Assembly (NCBI GenBank): GCA_013140415.1
Contig: JABFSW010000201.1
Location: 1 to 7,161, forward strand
DNA from: Nitrosarchaeum sp.
GTDB taxonomy: Archaea; Thermoproteota; Nitrososphaeria; Nitrososphaerales; Nitrosopumilaceae
Reading direction: 5' to 3'
Length of the DNA stretch: 7,161 nucleotides
Below the pieces are notes generated by a model, which saw nothing but the letters and a program-made list of their open reading frames with translations, made no database searches and was not told where the DNA came from. Of this stretch, positions 1 to 5,879 are shown in pieces. How positions within the stretch are numbered: position 1 is the stretch's first letter; each line of letters begins with the position of its first letter. Position numbers and translations under genes: made by a program.

Positions 1-89
1 GCGCCACATTCTGGACATGTTACAATTTCTCCTTCCACTGCATCTTTTGGAACGGAAATATCTGCATCACATTCTTCACATTTTGACAT
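1..89 (-). CDS. lysW: Second LysW-type amino-group carrier protein (partial, N-terminal half)
   Basis: The first 29 codons plus two bases of a small acidic zinc-ribbon protein are visible; the rest lies beyond the left edge. The start reads MSKCEECDADISV and continues to CPECGA, giving two CxxC pairs (C4/C7 and C25/C28) spaced as in LysW. About 17 of the first 29 residues match the complete LysW at 5712-5879 when one gap is allowed, so this is a diverged paralogue and not a copy. LysW proteins carry the growing amino acid on their C-terminal glutamate and present it to the LysX, LysZ, LysY, LysJ and LysK enzymes in the cytoplasm. The defining C-terminal EDWGE cannot be seen here. The start follows a strong Shine-Dalgarno, GAGGAG at 95-100, five bases ahead of the ATG, and lies 22 bp after the homocitrate synthase stop. 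Co-transcription with that gene is likely, which suggests a lysine-branch role. A partner LysX-type ligase may follow outside the window. Confidence 0.85.
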   Translation of the reverse strand, partial: MSKCEECDADISVPKDAVEGEIVTCPECG

Positions 90-94
90 GTTTT

Positions 95-100
95 CTCCTC
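95..100 (-). promoter_or_regulatory. Ribosome binding site for the second lysW
   Basis: On the minus strand GAGGAG ends five bases before the ATG at 89. It is one of the strongest Shine-Dalgarno matches in the window and fixes the start of the truncated carrier gene. It lies in the 22-bp gap after the homocitrate synthase stop, as expected for an internal cistron. Confidence 0.7.
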
Positions 101-111
101 ACTTTCCCTCT

Positions 112-1278
112 TTATTTATCATTAATTATCTTTTTTTCAAGTCTGTCTTCTAGTGGAATTTCAATTAAATCTCCCATTCTGAGTTCTTTTAGACCTGCGG
201 CCACTGCCTTGGCACCTGCATCGTCTTTTTCAAGACCTAAAATTGACATCAAGTATGCGGCGCCAGTTTTTCCTGCCAATTCCCCAAAGACAATTCTTCG
301 TGTGTTTCCAACTGCTCTTGGTGGAATTGGTTCATAGGCTGCAGGATTTCGTAGTATTGCTGCAAGATGTGTTCCTGCTTTGTGTTTGTATGCAGAAGAA
401 CCTACAATTGGTTTTGAATCATATGGTTTAATCGAAGTATATTCCTCGATTAGCCTAGACAAATCTAGTAGCATATCTAATCTGAAATCATTTGGTGATT
501 TGTATAGATATGTTAATGCTACTGCAACCTCTGCAAGAGGTGGAATACCGGTTCTTTCTCCTATTCCATCAATTGTGGTATGTATCTGATCTACCCCAGC
601 ATCACATGCAGAAAATGCATTAGCTACTGCAAATCCAATATCATTGTGAACATGTGCATCAAGTGGAACGTCTATTACATCTCTTACTGTTTTAACAAAA
701 TTATACATCCCTATTGGACGCATAATTCCAACAGTATCTGGCAAACTTATCCTATCCACTCCTGCTTCTTCAATTGCCTTACACACTTTTAACAAAAATT
801 CTGGTTCTGCTCTGCTTCCATCCTCCACTGTAAATCTAATTTTTAGTCCATGTGATTTTGCATATTCTACTGTTTCAACTGCTCTGTTCAAGGCTTCTTC
901 TCTTGTAATTCGTAGCTTGTCTTTTAGATGAATATCTGAAATTCCAAGATATGCAGCACACCATTTTGCATCACAGCTTAATGAAATGTCTATGTCTTCT
1001 TTGAGAGCTCTTCCATGAGATACGATGTCTGCTTTTAATCCTTGCTTGATAATTGTTTTAGTTGCTTCTTTGTGATCTTTGGAAACAACTGGTGAAATTT
1101 CAATTTGATCTACTCCAAAATAATCTAACATCCATGCAATCTGTATTCTTTGTTTATTTGTAAATGAAACTCCTGGGTGTTGTTCTCCTTCTCTTAGAGT
1201 ACTATCTAATACTTTGATTTTCTTTGGATTTTTATCATATGCATTGTAAATGTCTGCATAGTGATTCGGATCTTTCAT
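112..1278 (-). CDS. hcs: Homocitrate synthase-like acyltransferase (LysS/NifV family, first step of the aminoadipate lysine pathway)
   Basis: This 388-residue protein belongs to the DRE-TIM metallolyase family, which condenses acetyl-CoA with a 2-oxoacid; in lysine synthesis the substrate is 2-oxoglutarate and the product homocitrate. Visible motifs are DSTLREGEQ (25-33) at the start of the TIM barrel, LPDTVG (179-184), the metal-binding HVHND (209-213), GIGERTG (238-244) and KHKAGTH (298-304), the last resembling the homocitrate synthase signature. The length fits archaeal homocitrate synthases. After the barrel and linker region there is no room for the roughly 130-residue regulatory domain of 2-isopropylmalate synthase. 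Isopropylmalate or citramalate synthase are the alternatives, but LysW genes on both sides favour the lysine assignment. No Shine-Dalgarno precedes the ATG. A TATA-like box centred about 33 nt upstream suggests an almost leaderless transcript separate from the upstream block. A lysW paralogue follows 22 bp downstream. Confidence 0.85.
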   Translation of the reverse strand: MKDPNHYADIYNAYDKNPKKIKVLDSTLREGEQHPGVSFTNKQRIQIAWMLDYFGVDQIEISPVVSKDHKEATKTIIKQGLKADIVSHGRALKEDIDISLSCDAKWCAAYLGISDIHLKDKLRITREEALNRAVETVEYAKSHGLKIRFTVEDGSRAEPEFLLKVCKAIEEAGVDRISLPDTVGIMRPIGMYNFVKTVRDVIDVPLDAHVHNDIGFAVANAFSACDAGVDQIHTTIDGIGERTGIPPLAEVAVALTYLYKSPNDFRLDMLLDLSRLIEEYTSIKPYDSKPIVGSSAYKHKAGTHLAAILRNPAAYEPIPPRAVGNTRRIVFGELAGKTGAAYLMSILGLEKDDAGAKAVAAGLKELRMGDLIEIPLEDRLEKKIINDK

Positions 1279-1304
1279 TACAGAAAACGTTCACATAAAT
1301 TGAG

Positions 1305-1320
1305 AATATAAATATATTCG
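1305..1320 (-). promoter_or_regulatory. TATA-like promoter element proximal to homocitrate synthase
   Basis: On the minus strand AATATATTTATA (1307-1318) lies about 33 nt upstream of the homocitrate synthase ATG. With the usual archaeal spacing of about 26 nt from TATA centre to start site, transcription would begin near 1285 and leave a leader of only about seven bases. This agrees with the missing Shine-Dalgarno. The region is A/T-rich, so the match alone is modest evidence. Confidence 0.5.
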
Positions 1321-1329
1321 TACTACTTT

Positions 1330-1339
1330 CGCTGAAAAT
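1330..1339. promoter_or_regulatory. 10-bp motif shared with the argG promoter
   Basis: This is the second copy of CGCTGAAAAT (plus-strand reading), 13 bp upstream of the core of the proximal homocitrate synthase TATA-like box. Here it forms part of a short inverted repeat TTTC-GCT-GAAA (1327-1337) and overlaps the left arm of the symmetric array by two bases. The regulatory role is inferred from the matching position at argG. Confidence 0.35.
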
Positions 1340-1375
1340 TACTTGTGATGATCCTAATTTAGGCAAGTATGGAAA

Positions 1376-1384
1376 TTATAAACC
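1376..1384 (-). promoter_or_regulatory. Second, distal TATA-like box upstream of homocitrate synthase
   Basis: On the minus strand GGTTTATAAT contains TTTATA (1377-1382), the classic archaeal box A core. A start about 26 nt downstream would fall near 1353, on the palindrome at 1353-1363, and give a leader of about 75 nt for homocitrate synthase. It could be an alternative promoter, or a chance match in A/T-rich DNA just after the Lrp-family stop codon. Confidence 0.3.
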
Positions 1385-1394
1385 GAAAGTCGTT

Positions 1395-1814
1395 TTATGC
1401 TACTTTTCTTAAAATAATTACTGTGTTGGTGTCAATCACACCTGGAATTTTTCTTAATGCATCTATGCTACTGTTTATTTCAGAAATATTTGTTGCGCTA
1501 ATTATTGTAGTTATGTCATACTGGCCTGTAATCTCATAAACTGTTTTGACTCCTTCTAATTTTGCAAGTTTTTCTGAAACTTTTGATGTATCTGTCGCAG
1601 AATCTACAGATATTAACACAATAGCACTTGTAGCGTTTTCTTCTCCTATCTCAACAGTAAATCTTTTGATAGTCTTACTGTCTACTAGATTTTTTACTCT
1701 TCTTCTAACAGCTGATTCTGATAATTTTAGTTTCTTTCCAATATCTACAAAAGATTCTCTAGAGTCTTCTTTAAGAAAATTTATTATTTTTTCATCTACT
1801 TTATCTTTATACAT
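1395..1814 (-). CDS. Lrp/AsnC-family transcriptional regulator (LysM-like)
   Basis: This is a 139-residue regulator with the classic two-part Lrp layout. An N-terminal winged helix-turn-helix covers roughly residues 5-50, with recognition-helix-like LSESAVRRRVKNL at 31-43. An effector-binding RAM domain covers about 62-136 and includes GVKTVYEITGQYD at 88-100. In Sulfolobus a lysine-responsive Lrp protein, LysM, is encoded with the lysWXJK genes; position makes a LysM-like role likely here, with lysine or arginine as candidate ligands. The frame stays open up to an ATG at 1844, but I chose the ATG at 1814. It follows GAGGAG at 1825-1830 by ten bases, gives the normal family N-terminus, and reduces the overlap with lysJ from 38 to 8 nt (ATGTATAA). 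It is the last gene of the first block and faces the candidate operator at 1325-1390. Family assignment is firm; the target genes and ligand are inferred. Confidence 0.85.
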   Translation of the reverse strand: MYKDKVDEKIINFLKEDSRESFVDIGKKLKLSESAVRRRVKNLVDSKTIKRFTVEIGEENATSAIVLISVDSATDTSKVSEKLAKLEGVKTVYEITGQYDITTIISATNISEINSSIDALRKIPGVIDTNTVIILRKVA

Positions 1815-2982
1815 TATTTTTTTGCTCCTCTTTAGTAAGTACAATATCCAGGGTTTGTAAAACTTTCGTTATGTCTTCTTTAGATATTACTAATGGTGGA
1901 AGAATTCTTAGAATGTTTCTACCTGAATATAGCATTAGAATTCCTTCTTTCATAAGGTTCATCAGAATGTCTTTTACCTCGAATTTTAATTCTACGCCTA
2001 TCATCAATCCCTTACCTCTGATTTCTCTAATTATGGAATGTTTTTCTTTTAATTTTTCCAAACCTTCTCTGAATAGTTTCCCCATCTTCTCAGCATTTTC
2101 AATTAGACCGTCTTGCGTAAGTGCTTGTAATGTTGCTATTCCTGCAGCACAAGAAAGAGGGTTTCCTCCAAATGTTGAAGAGTGTTCTCCTTTACTCATT
2201 GAAGCAAGAATATCTGGTCTTACTAAAGTTGCACCCATTGGAACTCCCCCCGCAATACCTTTTGCAAGACATAAGATATCTGGTGCAGTATTCCAATGAT
2301 CACACGCCCATAGTCGTCCCGTTCTACCTAATCCTGCTTGTATTTCGTCAAAAATTAGAAGGATTCCTTTTTCGTCACAAACCTTTCTTACTTCTTGTAA
2401 AAATCCATCTGGTGCAACATTGATTCCGCTTTCACCTTGAATTGGTTCTAAAATAACAAATGCAGTATCTTCATCAATTGTAGAACGAAGAGATTCAATA
2501 TCTCCAAATGATGCAAAAGAAACTTTTTCAACTAGTGGTTCAAACGCTTTTTTGTATTTTGGATTAAATGTTAACGAGAGGGCCCCAAGAGATTTTCCAT
2601 GATATGATCCTTTCATTGCAACCATTCCTTTTTTGCCAGTGAACTTTCTTGCAAATTTTATTGCAGCTTCTATTGCTTCTGCACCACTGTTGTTTAGATG
2701 AACTTGAGTCAATCCTTTTGGTGCAAGACCAATTAATGTTTTGAGAAATTCTTCTCTGGTTTTATTGTATAGTGAACTATGTACTGTGATTATTTTGTCT
2801 ACTTGTTCTTTGATTGCTTTTACAACTCTTTTATTTTGATGTCCGACAATTGCTACACCATATCCTCCCATACAATCAATGTACTCTTTTCCATCAATAT
2901 CCCAAACATGAGATCCCACTCCTTTTTCAATTGTAACTGGAAATCTTTGATATAGACCTCCCATAAAGTCATCTTCAGTCAT
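1807..2982 (-). CDS. lysJ: LysW-aminoadipate semialdehyde / LysW-glutamate semialdehyde aminotransferase (LysJ/ArgD)
   Basis: This is a 391-residue PLP-dependent class III aminotransferase of the acetylornithine aminotransferase group. It transfers an amino group, normally from glutamate, to the carrier-bound semialdehyde, giving LysW-lysine or LysW-ornithine. Visible motifs include NNSGAEAIEAA (97-107) for phosphate binding, GSYHGKS (125-131), LEPIQGESG (178-186), the FDEIQAGLGRTG signature (211-222) with D212 facing the PLP ring nitrogen, the Schiff-base lysine K241 in LAKGIAGG, and TFGGNPLSC (270-278). The length is normal. Its ATG overlaps the end of lysZ by 8 nt (ATGACTGA), and GGTGAT at 2988-2993 lies five bases upstream, so coupled translation is likely. 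The 3' end overlaps the Lrp-family gene by 8 nt. As the only such aminotransferase in the cluster it probably serves both arginine and lysine synthesis. Sequence alone does not separate LysJ from classical ArgD; the neighbouring lysW decides it. Confidence 0.92.
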   Translation of the reverse strand: MTEDDFMGGLYQRFPVTIEKGVGSHVWDIDGKEYIDCMGGYGVAIVGHQNKRVVKAIKEQVDKIITVHSSLYNKTREEFLKTLIGLAPKGLTQVHLNNSGAEAIEAAIKFARKFTGKKGMVAMKGSYHGKSLGALSLTFNPKYKKAFEPLVEKVSFASFGDIESLRSTIDEDTAFVILEPIQGESGINVAPDGFLQEVRKVCDEKGILLIFDEIQAGLGRTGRLWACDHWNTAPDILCLAKGIAGGVPMGATLVRPDILASMSKGEHSSTFGGNPLSCAAGIATLQALTQDGLIENAEKMGKLFREGLEKLKEKHSIIREIRGKGLMIGVELKFEVKDILMNLMKEGILMLYSGRNILRILPPLVISKEDITKVLQTLDIVLTKEEQKNNV

Positions 2983-3778
2983 GTTTAATCACCGTACAGT
3001 TATCGTGTGCTATGGCTGCTGATATAGGATTTTCTCTTTGACCATTTGCAATGAGTGCTTCTTTTACTCCCATGTCTAGAGCTTCAGTAGATGCAAGAAT
3101 TTTCTTTTCCATACCTGGACCTACCTTTGGTCTGATTTCCTTTGCTTCTGCTAATGTTAGTTTAGTTACAAGTTTGTCATCCATCAAAAGTCCATCTACA
3201 TTTGTTATGAACAACACTTTATCAGATCCTACACTTCCTGCTACATATGCTGCTGCTCTGTCTCCGTCAACATTGAGAAACTCTGATTCTTCACTAATTG
3301 CAATAGGTGAAATTACAGGCGTCAAACCTTGATCTAAAAGTGATTTAATGAAATCCGAATTGACTTTTGTAATTTTACCTGTATATCCTCCATCGATTGC
3401 CTGTTTTCGACCTTTTTCGTTGATAATTAATAGTGTTTTTTTCCTCTCTGCTTGAATTACTCTGGCATCAACACCAGAAAGGCCAATTGCATTGATTCCA
3501 TTTTTTTGAAGCATTTGAACAATTGTTTTATTGATTCGTCCAGACATTACCATTGTAAAAATTTCTACTGTTTCTTTGTCTGTGTATCTACTCTTTATTC
3601 CACTAGGTGAGGTTACAAATTTTGGTTCTTTTCCAAGTTGTTCACAAACTTTTGTAACTTCTTTTCCTCCTCCGTGAACTATAATTATTCCTTCTGTCTC
3701 TGCAATTTTTTTAATATCTGAAATAGTTGATGGATGTAAATTATCTACTACGCTTCCACCGATTTTGATTGTGATCAT
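2975..3778 (-). CDS. lysZ: LysW-aminoadipate / LysW-glutamate kinase (LysZ/ArgB)
   Basis: This 267-residue amino acid kinase resembles acetylglutamate kinase. It phosphorylates the side-chain carboxylate of carrier-bound aminoadipate or glutamate using ATP. Visible features are K5 with IGGS (6-9), the glycine-rich HGGGK (35-39), SRYTDKET (63-70), SGRINK (79-84), LNVDGDRAAA (168-177), the nucleotide-site TNVDGLL (192-198) and GPGMEKKI (220-227). No N-terminal extension of the arginine-inhibited acetylglutamate kinase type is present. The ATG follows the lysY stop by only two bases and has no recognisable Shine-Dalgarno, so translation probably depends on re-initiation by ribosomes leaving lysY. 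The conserved IKIGGS stretch right after the start makes any other start unlikely. Its 3' end overlaps lysJ by 8 nt. Use of LysW-linked substrates in place of N-acetylglutamate is inferred from context. Confidence 0.9.
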   Translation of the reverse strand: MITIKIGGSVVDNLHPSTISDIKKIAETEGIIIVHGGGKEVTKVCEQLGKEPKFVTSPSGIKSRYTDKETVEIFTMVMSGRINKTIVQMLQKNGINAIGLSGVDARVIQAERKKTLLIINEKGRKQAIDGGYTGKITKVNSDFIKSLLDQGLTPVISPIAISEESEFLNVDGDRAAAYVAGSVGSDKVLFITNVDGLLMDDKLVTKLTLAEAKEIRPKVGPGMEKKILASTEALDMGVKEALIANGQRENPISAAIAHDNCTVIKHD

Positions 3779-3780
3779 TT

Positions 3781-4827
3781 CTATACTGGAGTGAGCGGTG
3801 TGTATCTCAAGCCATCCATTTCATCAAAGCCACACATGACATTCATGTTTTGTATGGCAGAACCGGCTGCACCTTTCATTAGATTATCAGATGCTGAAAT
3901 AGCAATCAATCTATGATTTTCTTCATCTATATCAAAACCTATATCACAAAAGTTTGAACCAACTACAAATTTTGGATCTGGGAATTTATACAATCCATTT
4001 TTATCTCGAATCAATCGAATAAATTTTTCTTGACCATAAGATTCACGATATATTTTCCATATTTCTTTTTCATCAATATCTTTTTTCATAAATGTGTGAT
4101 TTGTACATAAAATTCCACGAACTACATCTACTGCGTGTGGACTCATTGAGACACGAATTTTCTTTCCTGCAATTTCACTTAATTCTTGTTCTATTTCACC
4201 TGTGTGTCTGTGTTTTGCTGGCTTGTATGGTCTGATAACTCCTGCTCTCATTGCATGAGCAGTTCCTGAACCAGAACCTGCTCCTGATGAACCAATTTTA
4301 GAATCTACAATGATGTGTTCTAAATCAATTAAATCATTTCGAATAAGTGGTGCAAGTGCTAACATGGAAGTTACTGCCATACACCCTGGGCAAGAAACTA
4401 GTTGTGCTTTTTTGATTTGCTCTCTGTGTAACTCTGGAACTCCAAATACTGATTTTGGTAAATAATCTGGATGTGGATGTTCCCAGCCATACCATTTATC
4501 ATAATCTGCAGGATTGTGCAATCTATAATCTGCACTCAAATCAATGACCTTTAGACCTCTGTCATACAATGCTTTTACAATTTCAGTTGCTGTTCCATGT
4601 GGAACTGCAGTAAATACTATATCACATTTATCTGTCATTTTATCATAATCTAATTCTGAAAAAGTTAGATCGGTAAATCCTTTCAAACTGGGTTGAATTC
4701 TATGAAGATACTCACCAACATGTTGTCGTGAGGTGACCATTGCGATCTCTACATCTGGATGATTTACTAAGAGACGAAGTGTTTCTCCTCCAACATAACC
4801 TGATGCTCCTACAACACCAACTTTCAT
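3781..4827 (-). CDS. lysY: LysW-aminoadipyl / LysW-glutamyl phosphate reductase (LysY/ArgC)
   Basis: This is a 348-residue NADPH-dependent reductase of the N-acetylglutamyl-phosphate reductase family. It reduces the carrier-bound acyl phosphate made by LysZ to the semialdehyde. The nucleotide-binding GASGYVGGE is at residues 7-15. The catalytic cysteine is C149 in SCPGCM (145-150). KHRHTGEIEQEL (205-216) carries the conserved histidine region, and SDNLMKGAAGSAIQNMN (313-329) is the C-terminal cofactor and dimer signature. The length is normal and nothing essential appears missing. The start is well supported by GAGAGG at 4834-4839, six bases ahead of the ATG, in the 27-nt gap after lysX; this is the only real gap inside the first block. 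The stop lies two bases before the lysZ ATG. A single reductase gene for both branches would match the bifunctional enzyme known from Sulfolobus. Confidence 0.92.
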   Translation of the reverse strand: MKVGVVGASGYVGGETLRLLVNHPDVEIAMVTSRQHVGEYLHRIQPSLKGFTDLTFSELDYDKMTDKCDIVFTAVPHGTATEIVKALYDRGLKVIDLSADYRLHNPADYDKWYGWEHPHPDYLPKSVFGVPELHREQIKKAQLVSCPGCMAVTSMLALAPLIRNDLIDLEHIIVDSKIGSSGAGSGSGTAHAMRAGVIRPYKPAKHRHTGEIEQELSEIAGKKIRVSMSPHAVDVVRGILCTNHTFMKKDIDEKEIWKIYRESYGQEKFIRLIRDKNGLYKFPDPKFVVGSNFCDIGFDIDEENHRLIAISASDNLMKGAAGSAIQNMNVMCGFDEMDGLRYTPLTPV

Positions 4828-4833
4828 GATAAT

Positions 4834-4839
4834 CCTCTC
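4834..4839 (-). promoter_or_regulatory. Ribosome binding site for lysY
   Basis: GAGAGG on the minus strand ends six bases before the lysY ATG. It sits in the 27-nt lysX-lysY gap and supports independent initiation of lysY, in contrast to lysZ and lysW, which have no visible site. Confidence 0.6.
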
Positions 4840-4854
4840 GTAAGGAAGTATAAT

Positions 4855-5712
4855 TTATTTCCTAACATAGTTTAAGGCAAATTCTACCATTTCTTTTGGA
4901 ATATTTCGTCGTGACACTCTTGCCAATCCCTTAAACTCAACGGTATTGTTAACTTCGTGTACTACCAACCCTCGCTTTTCATCTTCCATTATGTCGATCC
5001 CTAAAATTCCTCCACCCATGGCTTTTGATGCTTTTGTAGATATCTCTTCGATCTCTTTTGTGATCTCACATAATTCCGGATCTGCTCCTAATGCTATGTT
5101 TGTTTTAAAACCGCCTGATGATTTTCTATACATGGCAGCTATTGGTTCATCGCCAACTGTGATAACCCGAATATCTCTTGGTGGTCTTTTTATCAATTCT
5201 TGAAGATAGAAAATTCTATCATGTGGGCTATCTGTAATATCTCTAATCTCAAATAATGCGTCTGCGGTATCCTTGTCTTTTAATTGCATTACACCTCTGC
5301 CCCAACTTCCTATGACTGGTTTGATTACGAGAGGATATCCAACTTTTTCTATATTTTCTGATGCACTTTCACTCGAAAATGAAAAATATGTCTTTGGTGT
5401 AGGGACATTGTATTTTTTCAAAAGTAGTGTCATGAACATTTTATTTCCACATTGATTTGCAACTTGAAATTTATTGAGTACTGGCACATCCATAAATTCA
5501 AGACTAGCAGTAAAATGCAGTCCTCTAAAATAACTAACACATCTTTCTAAAACAACATTCCCAAAGTCAAAATCCTTTCTTTTACTATCTGTATTGATTT
5601 GGGTGGTTTTGGCATCTAGCATTACTGCATCGTGACCTAGATCTGATGCTTCTTTTTCAAGCATCTTTTCTTCCGTTCTTAGGCGGTCAAATACAATACA
5701 AATTTTTGACAT
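4855..5712 (-). CDS. lysX: ATP-grasp LysW ligase (LysX/ArgX), probably the glutamate-specific form
   Basis: This 285-residue ATP-grasp ligase of the RimK/LysX family joins the amino group of glutamate or 2-aminoadipate to the C-terminal glutamate of LysW, using ATP, to protect the amino group. Visible elements are the N-terminal domain start KICIVFDRLRTEEKML (3-18), the ATP-site lysine and loop VIKPVIGSWGRG (129-140), RDIRVI (179-184), SGGFKTNIALGA (199-210) in the substrate region, and the metal-binding EVNNTVEF (253-260). The protein lies directly after argG and lysW. In related LysX enzymes the FKTN position often carries a tryptophan-containing WxTN, which hints at ArgX-type specificity here; I hold that loosely. 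The ATG shares its A with the lysW stop (TAATG). GGGGAG, encoded by the last lysW codons, acts as the ribosome binding site. The family is certain; glutamate versus aminoadipate preference is inferred. Confidence 0.9.
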   Translation of the reverse strand: MSKICIVFDRLRTEEKMLEKEASDLGHDAVMLDAKTTQINTDSKRKDFDFGNVVLERCVSYFRGLHFTASLEFMDVPVLNKFQVANQCGNKMFMTLLLKKYNVPTPKTYFSFSSESASENIEKVGYPLVIKPVIGSWGRGVMQLKDKDTADALFEIRDITDSPHDRIFYLQELIKRPPRDIRVITVGDEPIAAMYRKSSGGFKTNIALGADPELCEITKEIEEISTKASKAMGGGILGIDIMEDEKRGLVVHEVNNTVEFKGLARVSRRNIPKEMVEFALNYVRK

Positions 5713-5879
5713 TACTCTCCCCAGTCTTCGCCTACACTTTCTGCTTGTTTTAGCTCAACAGTAGATCCATTTTTCTTTGCGATCTCAAAGTCGGCGCCAC
5801 AATCAGGACAGGAGATAATTTCTCCAATAGAGGCATCGTCTGGGATGTTAAGAGTTGCATCACATTCTTGACAGTTCAT
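5712..5879 (-). CDS. lysW: LysW amino-group carrier protein (complete, 55 aa)
   Basis: This small acidic carrier starts MNCQECDATLNIPDD and ends with the diagnostic EDWGE (51-55). Its C-terminal glutamate is the attachment site for glutamate or 2-aminoadipate. Two CxxC pairs (C3/C6 and C24/C27) form the zinc ribbon. Length and layout match LysW proteins of Thermus and Sulfolobus closely, so identification is firm despite the small size. The start is fixed by an ATGA overlap with the argG stop (5876-5879). There is no Shine-Dalgarno in front of it, so translation is probably coupled to argG. The TAA shares its last A with the lysX ATG. In this block the carrier most likely works with the neighbouring ligase in arginine synthesis. 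A second, diverged lysW begins at the left edge of the window, so the two carriers may be divided between branches. Confidence 0.95.
   Translation of the reverse strand: MNCQECDATLNIPDDASIGEIISCPDCGADFEIAKKNGSTVELKQAESVGEDWGE

Larger units (their letters stand above)
1325..1390. promoter_or_regulatory. Symmetric repeat array, candidate Lrp-family operator
   Basis: The palindrome CCTAA-T-TTAGG at 1353-1363 (centre 1358) is flanked by two inverted copies of a 7-mer, ACTTTCG at 1325-1331 and CGAAAGT at 1384-1390, whose common midpoint is 1357.5. The outer arms extend to about 10 matches in 13 positions (ACnACTTTCGnT). The array lies between the end of the Lrp-family gene and the proximal TATA box of homocitrate synthase. 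Lrp-family proteins bind as dimers or higher oligomers to spaced dyads, so this is a plausible operator. That function is inferred from position and symmetry only. Confidence 0.35.

Noticed and set aside
17..337. Plus-strand 106-codon open frame with a hydrophobic N-terminus
   Set aside because: It lies opposite the lysW start and the homocitrate synthase 3' end, has low-complexity Leu/Ser/Pro content typical of an antisense reading, and resembles no known family.
1376..1394. Possible terminator after the Lrp-family gene (AAAC...GTTT arms)
   Set aside because: The arms pair only four bases around a mismatched middle, and no T-rich run follows on the minus strand.
1815..1844. Longer N-terminus (ten extra residues) for the Lrp-family protein
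   Set aside because: The ATG at 1814 has a GAGGAG site ten bases upstream and gives the normal family N-terminus and an 8-nt overlap; the longer start would lie deeper inside lysJ.
1871..2423. Two overlapping plus-strand open frames of 142 and 100 codons
   Set aside because: Both are antisense to the conserved lysJ coding sequence, have biased composition, no initiation signals and no recognisable domain.
4846..4862. TATA-like stretch (AAATAAATTATA) at the lysX stop, which could drive a leaderless lysY transcript
   Set aside because: The spacing to the lysY ATG fits, but lysY has a good ribosome binding site, which a leaderless message would not need, and such A/T-rich strings are common in this genome. 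An internal promoter cannot be excluded.
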